From: an uncultured Lachnospiraceae bacterium
GTDB lineage: Bacteria > Bacillota > Clostridia > Lachnospirales > Lachnospiraceae
DNA length: 40,207 bases
Assembly (NCBI GenBank): GCA_947624815.1
Contig: CANQME010000018.1
Coordinates: forward strand, 1 to 40,207
Direction: 5' to 3'
Shown: positions 1-6,633 of the stretch, piece after piece
How positions within the stretch are numbered: the first letter of the stretch is position 1
How the letters are laid out: each line of letters opens with the position of its first letter
Position numbers and translations under genes: made by a program
Notes under the pieces: generated by a model
The model's input: only the letters and a program-made list of their open reading frames with translations
Database searches by the model: none
What the model was told of the DNA's origin: nothing

Positions 1-14
1 TATACCCAAAGCAC

Positions 15-43
15 TTGCGGGAAGTCCTGATTACCGGTATAAT
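15..43 (+). promoter_or_regulatory. Promoter of the esterase gene
   Basis: TTGCGG at 15-20 and a perfect TATAAT at 38-43 are separated by 17 bases, which is the sigma-A spacing. It lies about 55 bases upstream of the esterase start codon. Confidence 0.55.
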
Positions 44-98
44 AGTTCCAGGCAGGGCGTCTGATCACCCGCGAATCATTTACACAGGAGGAAATATT

Positions 99-893
99 AT
101 GGCAACCGCAAGATTTACATTCCGTTCCGAATGTCTCGCCCGTACCACGGATTTCTTCGCGATCCTTCCCAACGATCTGTCGGAGCAGGCTGTAAAGGCG
201 AATCCCCATTTCGCACGTCCCACCAAGACCCTGATCCTGCTGCACGGCTACACCGGCCACTGCATGGACTGGATCTTCGGCTCCACGGTCCAGGAGCTGT
301 CCGACCGGTATAATGTGGCGGTCATCTGCCCCAACGGCGAGAACAGCTTCTATCTGGATCATCCGGCCACCGGGCGGAAATACGCCACCCATGTGGGCAA
401 GGAGCTGGTCGACTACGCCCGTAAAACCTTCGGGCTGTCCGATAAGCGGGAAGACACCTTCCTCGGCGGCCTATCCATGGGCGGCTTCGGCTCCATCCAC
501 ACCGCCCTGCAGTTCAACCAGACCTTCAGCAAAGCCTTCGCCCTCTCAAGCGCTCTGATCACCCACGAAGTGGCGCAGATGAAGCCGGGAAGCGACAACG
601 GCATGTCCAACTACGAATACTACGAGCTGATGTTCGGCGATCCGAAGAAGCTGCTGGATTCAGAGAATAATCCGGAAACGCTGGTGAAGAAGCATCTCAA
701 GGCCGGCGATCCGATGCCGAAGTTCTATCTGGCCTGCGGCACCGAGGACTTCCTGCTGGGTCCCAACCGGCAGTTCAGGGATTTCCTCAAGGAGCAGGGC
801 GCCGATTTCGAGTACCACGAAGGCCCGGGCGTCCACGACATGGTCTTCTGGAACACCTGGCTGGCACCAGCAATGAAATGGCTCGTGGAGTAG
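99..893 (+). CDS. Esterase family protein (alpha/beta hydrolase, tributyrin esterase/EstD-like)
   Basis: A 264-residue alpha/beta hydrolase of the putative-esterase family (COG0627 type: tributyrin esterase, S-formylglutathione hydrolase, acetyl-xylan esterase relatives). The nucleophile elbow G-L-S-M-G-G places the catalytic Ser at 126. His-Gly at 49-50 is the likely oxyanion-hole segment. Asp217 in CGTEDF and His246 in GVHDMVFW fit as the remaining triad members. No signal peptide is visible, so it is probably cytoplasmic. The ATG at 99 is chosen because AGGAGG (86-91) lies seven bases upstream; the frame is open further upstream, but that part overlaps the promoter. It appears monocistronic. 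The natural ester substrate cannot be read from the sequence; removal of acyl groups from sugars or xenobiotics is a family-based guess. Confidence 0.88.
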   Translation: MATARFTFRSECLARTTDFFAILPNDLSEQAVKANPHFARPTKTLILLHGYTGHCMDWIFGSTVQELSDRYNVAVICPNGENSFYLDHPATGRKYATHVGKELVDYARKTFGLSDKREDTFLGGLSMGGFGSIHTALQFNQTFSKAFALSSALITHEVAQMKPGSDNGMSNYEYYELMFGDPKKLLDSENNPETLVKKHLKAGDPMPKFYLACGTEDFLLGPNRQFRDFLKEQGADFEYHEGPGVHDMVFWNTWLAPAMKWLVE

Positions 894-907
894 CTGCCAA
901 ACAGGGG

Positions 908-954
908 TAAAAAGAACAGCCATACTCGGAAATCAATCCGGGTATGGCTGTTCT
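908..954 (-). terminator. Terminator of the Fic gene, possibly bidirectional
   Basis: Two 17-base arms (913-929 and 938-954) pair with a single G-U and an 8-base loop. On the minus strand the hairpin is followed by TTTTTA, so it best serves the Fic gene that ends at 970. It may also stop the convergent esterase transcript. Confidence 0.75.
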
Positions 955-969
955 GCAAGTTCGGTTTGC

Positions 970-1824
970 TTAACAGACGGGTTCTTTTTCATCCACAAAA
1001 TCAACGTGCATATAGCGATTCTTTAATTCGTAATTTGTTCCGAGCAGAAGGTTTGAGAAAAACAATTCCAAAAACTTTGTGGTGGAATAGATACCTTTTT
1101 GCCAATCGTTATAGTTTGCACGAACCAAAGCGTTTCGGAAATACCAGGAATTTTCACGGAACGCATCGTTATTGACACGGAACCCAAAAGTTTTCAAATA
1201 CTTAATCATGAACACGGCGGTGGCTCTTGTGTTACCCTCGCCAAAGGGATGAATCTGCCAAATGTCCGATGCGAATTTTGCAAGGTGTTTCACCGACGCT
1301 TCAACCGACAGTCCCTCATAAGAAAACTGTTTTTCTGTGGCAAAATCATAATCCAAGGTTTCCCTGATACTGTTGAAATCAGCGTAAATAACCGATTCGC
1401 CGTTCAGTATCCATTCCCTTTTGGAAATGTTATACCGACGGATTTTTCCGGCGTGGTCGAATACACCCTCAAACAATCTGCGGTGAATGGTGATCCATTC
1501 GACAGGAGAAAACTGGAACGCTTTTTCGCCCAAAAGCCTGGTTATTCTTGCAGATACAATATCTGCTTCTTTGGTGTCGTCCTCCGGTTCGGTGCGTGTG
1601 GTTCTCTGCTCATAATAGCTGAAAATACGCTTCTGAACCTCATCGATGGTTATTCTACCCTCAATGTGTTCCTTTGCAGTATCCAGCAAATAATCAGAAG
1701 TTTTTAGTCCGTCAACCGCCTGCAAGCCGATAGCTGTTTGCCATGCCCCGCTTTTTTCGGCTCTTTCAGGCTCGCCCTGTATGATATATTCTTCAAGTTC
1801 AAATTGCCAATTCTTATCGGGCAT
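970..1824 (-). CDS. Fic family protein with N-terminal VbhA-like antitoxin region
   Basis: A 284-residue Fic/DOC-fold protein. The active-site motif HPFGEGNTRA is intact at residues 192-201, matching HxFx(D/E)GNxR of AMP-transferases, and the flap segment NGESVIYADF lies at about 141-150. Residues about 15-72 resemble the small antitoxin VbhA, which inhibits Fic enzymes in trans or fused. The inhibitory consensus [S/T]xxxE[G/N] is degenerate here (LQAVDG around residues 34-39, Asp in place of Glu), so self-inhibition may be altered. Expected activity is transfer of AMP or another nucleotide to a target protein hydroxyl. GAGG lies seven bases upstream of the ATG. It is transcribed from a promoter copy (1906-1934) almost identical to that of the rhuM remnant. 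The target is unknown. Confidence 0.88.
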   Translation of the reverse strand: MPDKNWQFELEEYIIQGEPERAEKSGAWQTAIGLQAVDGLKTSDYLLDTAKEHIEGRITIDEVQKRIFSYYEQRTTRTEPEDDTKEADIVSARITRLLGEKAFQFSPVEWITIHRRLFEGVFDHAGKIRRYNISKREWILNGESVIYADFNSIRETLDYDFATEKQFSYEGLSVEASVKHLAKFASDIWQIHPFGEGNTRATAVFMIKYLKTFGFRVNNDAFRENSWYFRNALVRANYNDWQKGIYSTTKFLELFFSNLLLGTNYELKNRYMHVDFVDEKEPVC

Positions 1825-1841
1825 ATATGCGCCTCATTTCA

Positions 1842-1945
1842 TTATCACGATTATTCTGTCTTAAAAGTTATATATTCTGAAAATAGCAGCTTCGCTGTTA
1901 TTTATATTATACTCGAGAACGCGAATGCAATCAAGGGACTTCAAT
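1842..1945. repeat. Promoter/leader repeat, copy A (upstream of fic)
   Basis: This segment aligns with 5701-5815 in the same orientation. The core 1879-1945 matches 5749-5815 at 65 of 67 positions. The remainder is more diverged, and copy B has about 11 additional bases. It contains the complete promoter and the 5' leader of the minus-strand fic gene. Confidence 0.85.
1906..1934 (-). promoter_or_regulatory. Promoter of fic
   Basis: On the minus strand TTGATT (1934-1929), a 17-base spacer and a perfect TATAAT (1911-1906). It starts a leader of about 75 bases with a small CAGC-GAA-GCTG hairpin ahead of fic. Confidence 0.75.
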
Positions 1946-2081
1946 GGTTTTCTATAATGGTCATGTGTGGTAAAGAATAAACATGAAAAATCGCTCTGTC
2001 GAGGACAAATCGCCGGAGCGTTTTCTATTCGATATGGACGGAAATGCCGTGAAAAATTCGATTAACCCTCTTAACGGACAA

Positions 2082-2110
2082 TAGACTTCTTCACATTTGG
2101 CTGGTACAAT
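2082..2110 (+). promoter_or_regulatory. Probable promoter of the sigma factor gene
   Basis: TAGACT (2082-2087), a 17-base spacer and TACAAT (2105-2110). Each hexamer deviates moderately from consensus. If used, transcription starts near 2117, which excludes an upstream TTG at 2097 as the translation start. Confidence 0.4.
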
Positions 2111-2216
2111 AATAAATGATAAAAATATTTCTTTGAAAATCCCTATCCTATTTGATTTTAAGGCACTAAATAAGCGTAATCATGATTACAAACATTTTGA
2201 AAGGAGGAACCCCCTC

Positions 2217-3824
2217 TTGGATCCGGACAAAATTATCCCCTATGTAGAATCGATCTTTCGTTTCTGCCGTAACAGACTGGGCAATCGCTATGATGCGGAG
2301 GATTTAGCAAGCGAAATACTTTGTCATATTCTTGAGGGTATGCGAAAGTACGAAATAAAATCGCTTGACGCATGGGTCTGGCGAATTGCGCATAATCGCT
2401 ATGCGAGATTTGTTGAGAAGCAACAGAAAGAGCGTATGGTTTTATCGGAAGAGTACGCAGATTTGAATCCGGTGTATGATGACTACACAGGAATCGAGGG
2501 GGAGAATACGGAGCGCAGTTTTGAAACGGTTTTCCGGTATCTGCATACGCTTTCCGAGATGTATCGGGATATTTTTGTCGATTATTACATTGGCGAAATG
2601 TCTGTCAGGGCGCTTGCTGAAAAATACGCGCTCACGGAAACAATTGTCAAATGGCGCCTGAACGCAGGGCGTCAAAAAATCAAAGAAAGGATAGGAACGG
2701 AACAAATGGAAAAAATTTATAGGAGAATCAACTGGAATACCGTTACCTGCAACGGCGCTATGGACTCAGACCGCTACCTGCATACGCAGCTTGCCCGCGC
2801 GATCTGCAAGGCGGCATACGAAACGCCGCAAACTTTGGAAAAAATCAGCCTCCGTACCGGAATTCCCGTCATGTATATCGAGGATGAAATTCCACGTTTG
2901 GAATATGGGGATGCCGTATGCAAAATCGGGAATAAGTATGCGACGAATTTTATTGTCTTCCGGTTGGAAGACAGAAAAATGGTAGAGAGTGCTTCGGAAC
3001 AGATAATAAAAGGAATTGCGGATCATTTCGAGCGATTGTTCAGGAATGCAGCGGACGCCGTAAATCATTTGGACTTCTATGGACACAATTTTGGCATGGA
3101 GTGTCTGGGGCATTTTATTGTGCCTTATGTTTTAAGGAAAAAGATTGGAACACTGAAAAATGATCGGCTGCAAATGCAAAACGGTGCGTTCCCACCCCGC
3201 AAAGACGGTGGATACGGTTGGTTTAACGTAGAAGAAACCGCCGACAAAAATGAAAACCCTGCGGAATATAGTACAGGCTGCAACGTAGCAGGTGCCGATG
3301 ACGGAAGCAAAGGAAAAATTCCAGGACATATCTATTATTATTGGATTGCCAAATATTTTGACAAGGATATTTATCATAACGGGGGAACGCGCTGGCTGTG
3401 TGCGAAAGATATTTTCCCGGAGAATCCTGACGGCATTGTAAAAACCGCAATTTTATCGGATGAAGAAGCTGCGAGCCTGATCCAAAAAGGTCTTATTGTG
3501 AAGGATGGATCCAAATACCGGTTGAATTTCGCCTGCTTTACCGAAGAAGAATTTGCCGGATTCATTTCCCTGTTTCACATTGAGGATGAAGAGCTTGAAA
3601 ATGTGCTGGCGGAATGGATCCTTTCGGTACGAAACAGCTTTTCAAAATTTGTGCCAAAACGGCTGGAATCCCAGATTAACCAATGGGTTTCCTCGTATCT
3701 GTTTGAAATCGTCGGTTATGTAACGGATGAGTTGATGCAAAGAGGCATTTTGAAAAAGCCGTTGCCGGATCGATCGTTAACGGATGGCGTATTTTATGTT
3801 TCAGGCAAGTATATCTATCCTTGA
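2217..3824 (+). CDS. ECF-type sigma factor with long C-terminal extension
   Basis: A 535-residue protein. Residues 1-75 form sigma region 2, with the typical NRYDAEDLASEI and AWVWRIAHNRYARF segments. Residues about 100-160 form region 4 with its helix-turn-helix (MSVRALAEKYALTETIVKWRL). Ordinary ECF factors end near residue 180-200. Here about 370 further residues follow: a winged-helix-like stretch (about 195-255, TLEKISLRTGIPVMYIEDEI) and a mixed region without a recognised domain. The start is TTG at 2217, preceded by AAGGAGG (2201-2207) with nine-base spacing; the frame stays open upstream to 2097 but without a ribosome site. No anti-sigma gene is adjacent, so the extension may supply regulation in cis (inference). 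Base composition is visibly AT-richer than the flanking chromosome, suggesting an accessory origin. Confidence 0.82.
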   Translation: MDPDKIIPYVESIFRFCRNRLGNRYDAEDLASEILCHILEGMRKYEIKSLDAWVWRIAHNRYARFVEKQQKERMVLSEEYADLNPVYDDYTGIEGENTERSFETVFRYLHTLSEMYRDIFVDYYIGEMSVRALAEKYALTETIVKWRLNAGRQKIKERIGTEQMEKIYRRINWNTVTCNGAMDSDRYLHTQLARAICKAAYETPQTLEKISLRTGIPVMYIEDEIPRLEYGDAVCKIGNKYATNFIVFRLEDRKMVESASEQIIKGIADHFERLFRNAADAVNHLDFYGHNFGMECLGHFIVPYVLRKKIGTLKNDRLQMQNGAFPPRKDGGYGWFNVEETADKNENPAEYSTGCNVAGADDGSKGKIPGHIYYYWIAKYFDKDIYHNGGTRWLCAKDIFPENPDGIVKTAILSDEEAASLIQKGLIVKDGSKYRLNFACFTEEEFAGFISLFHIEDEELENVLAEWILSVRNSFSKFVPKRLESQINQWVSSYLFEIVGYVTDELMQRGILKKPLPDRSLTDGVFYVSGKYIYP

Positions 3825-4045
3825 CGGACAATGATGTGCAATCAACGGGCAAAATCATGATAAATTTTAAAGCGATCCTGGTTTTCCGCTCAGGCATCAT
3901 GATGGTCTCCGTAGCAGGTGCGGTTTCGGTGCTGAACCCGGGATTTTGCTGGCTTTGTGCGTGGGTACGTTGCCTTCCTTTTTGAGAACGGGAGGAAGCT
4001 TTCGGGAGGACAATGGCAGCGGGTTGGCTTCTGCGGATATTTTTG
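3825..4045. other. Intergenic stretch without a recognised gene
   Basis: Between the sigma factor stop and the PIN-gene promoter I find no open frame with a ribosome site and no clear terminator. Short open stretches on either strand lack start signals and are not called. Confidence 0.5.
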
Positions 4046-4073
4046 TTTACATGACGTGAAGAATGTGTTATAA
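4046..4073 (+). promoter_or_regulatory. Promoter of the PIN-domain operon
   Basis: TTTACA (4046-4051), a 16-base spacer and TTATAA (4068-4073), about 60 bases upstream of the PIN gene start. Confidence 0.45.
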
Positions 4074-4135
4074 GAGAGATGAGAGGCAGCAGGCAAAACA
4101 CACAGGCAGGATGACTATACGAGGAGGGAAATGAT

Positions 4136-4579
4136 ATGCGAATATATTTGGATAACTGTTGTTTCAATCGTCCTTATGATGATCAGAGACAGATCAGTGT
4201 TTCGCTCGACACACAAGCCAAGCTTTATGTTCAGGATAAAATTAAAGCAAGGGAATTAGAACTGGTAACCTCCTTTGTTCTTAATTATGAGAATTCTCAA
4301 AATCCATACCCCATTAGGAAACAGTCTATTGGACAATTTATAAATGAGTATTCATCTGTTCATATAGGTCGGAGTGCAAGGGAACAATTAGAGCCACTGA
4401 TCCGGGAAATTATGGAGACTGGCGTAAAGGTAAAAGATGCCGCACATGTAGCGAGCGCTACACTTGCAGGATGTGAGTTTTTTTTGACCACGGATAAACG
4501 CCTGTTGAAGTATAAGACAGATAAACTGGAGTTGATAACGCCTGTTGAATTTGTGAGAAGACTGGAGGAACAGATATGA
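4136..4579 (+). CDS. PIN-domain protein, probable toxin ribonuclease
   Basis: A 147-residue PIN-fold protein. The four acidic metal-binding positions expected for this nuclease family are present: Asp6 (YLDNCC), Glu52 (NYENSQ), Asp101 (VKDAAHVA) and Asp120 (TTDKRLL). PIN toxins of VapC type cleave RNA using Mg2+ or Mn2+. AGGAGGG (4122-4128) lies seven bases upstream of the ATG. The gene overlaps the next one by four bases (ATGA), so the two are translationally coupled, as is usual for toxin-antitoxin pairs. The order here is nuclease first, partner second, the reverse of canonical vapBC. The toxin role is inferred from fold and pairing, not demonstrated. Confidence 0.8.
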   Translation: MRIYLDNCCFNRPYDDQRQISVSLDTQAKLYVQDKIKARELELVTSFVLNYENSQNPYPIRKQSIGQFINEYSSVHIGRSAREQLEPLIREIMETGVKVKDAAHVASATLAGCEFFLTTDKRLLKYKTDKLELITPVEFVRRLEEQI

Positions 4580-4785
4580 GGTACAATACAGCCGAAATTA
4601 TGGATAGAGGGATGGCTTGTCTGGTAGAAAAATTAGGCATTGTGGAAGCGGAGCATTTTATTTCTGTAATACTGCGTGAAAGCTTTGATTATACAAAGTG
4701 GCAGCGTGAGCATTTTGATAATGTGGATCCGGATGAATTTCTGGAGACCGCATATGTTTATGATGATACCCATCCAATCAGATAA
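4576..4785 (+). CDS. Small PIN-partner protein, candidate antitoxin
   Basis: A 69-residue acidic protein that starts inside the stop codon of the PIN gene; GGAGG (4564-4568) lies seven bases before its ATG. I do not recognise a named DNA-binding antitoxin family in it. The stretch from residue 10 to 45 (DRGMACLVEKLGIVEAEHF, then DYTKWQREHF) resembles small uncharacterised proteins I associate with PIN genes, so an antitoxin role is plausible. The C-terminus is rich in Asp and Glu, suitable for wrapping a basic RNA-binding surface. The function rests mainly on operon structure. Confidence 0.6.
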   Translation: MRYNTAEIMDRGMACLVEKLGIVEAEHFISVILRESFDYTKWQREHFDNVDPDEFLETAYVYDDTHPIR

Positions 4786-4917
4786 TATGAGCTGCCCGAC
4801 AAATGAGCCTATCATCGATTTTTCCGTGTTTCGCACTCACAAAATCGATGAAAACATTCGCAATCCGCTCACTTTTCTACGAAAAATGACTTCTTGCTCA
4901 TATTTTGCGGACTCATA
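4786..4917. repeat. Compact intergenic element with inverted ends and internal hairpin
   Basis: The 132-base stretch begins TATGAG immediately after the stop codon and ends CTCATA (inverted termini). Inside it, TCATCGATTTT (4812-4822) pairs perfectly with AAAATCGATGA (4841-4851) over an 18-base loop. It is non-coding on both strands and looks like a dispersed palindromic intergenic repeat. Only one copy is in this window, so the repeat status is inference. Confidence 0.4.
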
Positions 4918-4955
4918 ATATTTGATTATGGATCAATTTGAATCGTAGTTATTAG

Positions 4956-4996
4956 AAAAGCAGGGGCACATTTTATAATGCAAAACCTGCTTTTTT
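4956..4996 (+). terminator. Terminator of the PIN operon
   Basis: AAAAGCAGG (4956-4964) pairs with CCTGCTTTT starting at 4986, across a 21-base loop, and runs into a T-tract on the plus strand. Confidence 0.65.
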
Positions 4997-5177
4997 ATAT
5001 ATTTGCCTCAATGACCGGGTGTAAGGGTGTGAGAATATCACGCCGCCGTCGGGTAACTTCCAATAAAACAGTATCGAAGCAATACTGATATAGGGTAGTT
5101 GTCAAACAGGGGTGCGGCAAAGGAACCAGCATACTCAAGTTTCTTTTCAGCATCTACCGTTGTCATCATAACGCCTC

Positions 5178-5685
5178 TTACCCTTTCGCTTTTTCAAGAA
5201 CCTGTGAATGGCCCACTGTTCCCGCATTCTCCAAAAGTGCTTCACCGGTAGAACTCAATATTTGGTCCAGATTCAAGTACCTGCCGGTACATTACTTTTT
5301 CTGACGAGCGAATATCCCTGATACGGTCTAACAGTTCACGCCAATAATTTCCGCCGCCGAAATTCTTGAGCCGTTCATCATCCATCGTAAAGCCTTTGAT
5401 CATATATTCCTTTAACCGTTCGGTTGCCCAACGACGGAAATGGGTTGCAATCATAGACCTCACACGATATCCGAGAGAAATGATCATGTCCAAATTGTAG
5501 TATGGAATTTCTCTTGAAACCTGTCTGCTGCCTTCGGTACGAACCTGTCGGAATTTCCGACAGGTTGAACTCTCGTCCAGTTCGCCCTCCTCGTATATGT
5601 GCTGTATATGCTCTACGATATTGGTACGAGATGATTGGAAGAGTTGCGACATTTGCTGCTGCATAAGCCAGACAGTCTCATCCAC
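5178..5685 (-). pseudogene. rhuM: Decayed RhuM family gene
   Basis: The open part (5242-5685, 147 codons, GTG start) matches the conserved N-terminal half of RhuM family proteins: WLMQQQMSQLFQSSRTNIVEHIQ, then YNLDMIISLGYRVRS, and a region ending RDIRSSEKVMYRQVLE. Intact members are about 330 residues. Here the first 15-20 residues are cut off: IDVRFV is still encoded just upstream of the GTG but is preceded by in-frame TGA TAA and then the shared promoter repeat. Soon after residue 135 similarity stops. A +1-shifted frame at 5178-5240 encodes a remnant (ALLENAGTVGHSQVLEKAKG) of the usual C-terminus. The gene therefore carries an internal deletion plus frameshift. RhuM proteins are associated with pathogenicity islands and phage-like regions; their biochemical role is unknown. 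Confidence 0.75.
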
Positions 5686-5700
5686 AAATCGAACATCGAT

Positions 5701-5815
5701 TTATCATGATTTTTCCGTCTTACAGGTTGTATATTCTATATTTCCTTTGAAAATAGCAGCTTCGCTGTCATTTATATTATACTCGAGAACGCGAATGCAA
5801 TCAAGGAACTTCAAT
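5701..5815. repeat. Promoter/leader repeat, copy B (upstream of rhuM)
   Basis: Direct repeat of 1842-1945; core 5749-5815 is 65/67 identical to copy A. It lies immediately ahead of the truncated rhuM start. Confidence 0.85.
5776..5804 (-). promoter_or_regulatory. Promoter of the rhuM remnant
   Basis: Minus strand TTGATT (5804-5799), 17-base spacer, TATAAT (5781-5776); identical to the fic promoter. Confidence 0.7.
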
Positions 5816-5822
5816 CGCCGGC

Positions 5823-5867
5823 ATAAAAAAACAGGCCCAGTTTCGGTAAATAAGAAACTGGGCTTGT
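5823..5867 (-). terminator. Terminator of the DUF1846-GNAT operon
   Basis: Arms 5831-5844 and 5854-5867 form a 14-pair stem (one G-U) with a 9-base loop. On the minus strand it is followed by a run of seven T. Confidence 0.88.
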
Positions 5868-5887
5868 GGGAATACGAAGTCGAATGT

Positions 5888-6601
5888 TCATTCTGCAGCC
5901 GGCGGATCCGTGGGCGCGGACTGCGCCTCCGCAGGGTCGGTCTGTGCCCAGGACGGGGCAGTCGACGTATCGACCAGGACGGCCTGTGCATCCGCCGGGG
6001 CGGTCTGCGTCTCAGACAGGGTGTCCTGCTGCCCGGCCGGCGCTTTGAGGATTCGCAGCTCGTCCATGGTGAGAACCGGCTTCGGTTTTCTTCTGCGCCT
6101 TCCGATGGTCTTCTGCATCCAGATCACGCCGCGCCATTTTTTCTTCTTGTAGCCGCACTTGCGGAAGCGGGCGACCTTCTTGTAGCGGAAGGTTTTGTGG
6201 AAACGGATACTGCGCGGATTCGGGTAGGTGATGCAGGCGTAAAGGTTGAGCACGTTCTGGGCCTCAAGCCATTCCTCCAGAGCGGTGTACAGGGCGGTGC
6301 CCACGCCGCAGCCATGCCAGTCCCGATCCACATAGATGGAGGTCTCCACCGACCAGTCGTAGGCGCTGCGGCTCTTGAAATCCGAGGCGTAGGCGTAGCC
6401 GATGATGCCGTGCTCCGTATCCGCCACCAGATAAGGATGGCGTTTCAGAACCGTCGTGATCCGTTCGCGGAATTCCTCCACGGCCGGAACCTCACAGTCA
6501 AACGTAATAACCGTGTCTTCAACATAGGGTCTGTAGATCCTGAGAATCCCTTCCGCGTCTTCCGGCACAGCCAGGCGGATGGTAAGGTCGGGTGCGTCCA
6601 T
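5888..6601 (-). CDS. GNAT N-acetyltransferase with low-complexity C-terminal tail
   Basis: Residues 1-165 form a GNAT domain close to the phosphinothricin/methionine-derivative acetyltransferase group: IRLAVPEDAEGILRIY at the start, VEDTVITFD, and the acetyl-CoA loop DRDWHGCGVGTALY at about 92-105. Family enzymes transfer acetyl from acetyl-CoA to an amino group. After residue 165 the protein continues with a basic patch (GRRRRKPKP) and then an Ala/Pro/Thr/Asp-rich tail of about 50 residues, which is unusual for the family and probably disordered. AAGGAGAT lies six bases upstream of the ATG. It follows the DUF1846 gene by 32 bases and probably shares its transcript. The substrate is unknown. 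Confidence 0.85.
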   Translation of the reverse strand: MDAPDLTIRLAVPEDAEGILRIYRPYVEDTVITFDCEVPAVEEFRERITTVLKRHPYLVADTEHGIIGYAYASDFKSRSAYDWSVETSIYVDRDWHGCGVGTALYTALEEWLEAQNVLNLYACITYPNPRSIRFHKTFRYKKVARFRKCGYKKKKWRGVIWMQKTIGRRRRKPKPVLTMDELRILKAPAGQQDTLSETQTAPADAQAVLVDTSTAPSWAQTDPAEAQSAPTDPPAAE

Positions 6602-6633
6602 ATCGTATCTCCTTGTGCAGGATTATTGATCTG

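Noticed and set aside
1983..2084. A 33-codon open frame upstream of the sigma factor gene
   Set aside because: No ribosome site and no recognisable family; it could be a relic of a larger gene.
2097..2216. Earlier TTG start for the sigma factor
   Set aside because: No ribosome site, and a likely -10 box at 2105-2110 places it upstream of the transcript start; sigma region 2 begins right after the TTG at 2217.
5038..5169. A 43-codon minus-strand frame just after the rhuM remnant
   Set aside because: The weak GAGG site and its overlap with the direct repeat at 5095-5136 make it more likely a fragment than a gene.
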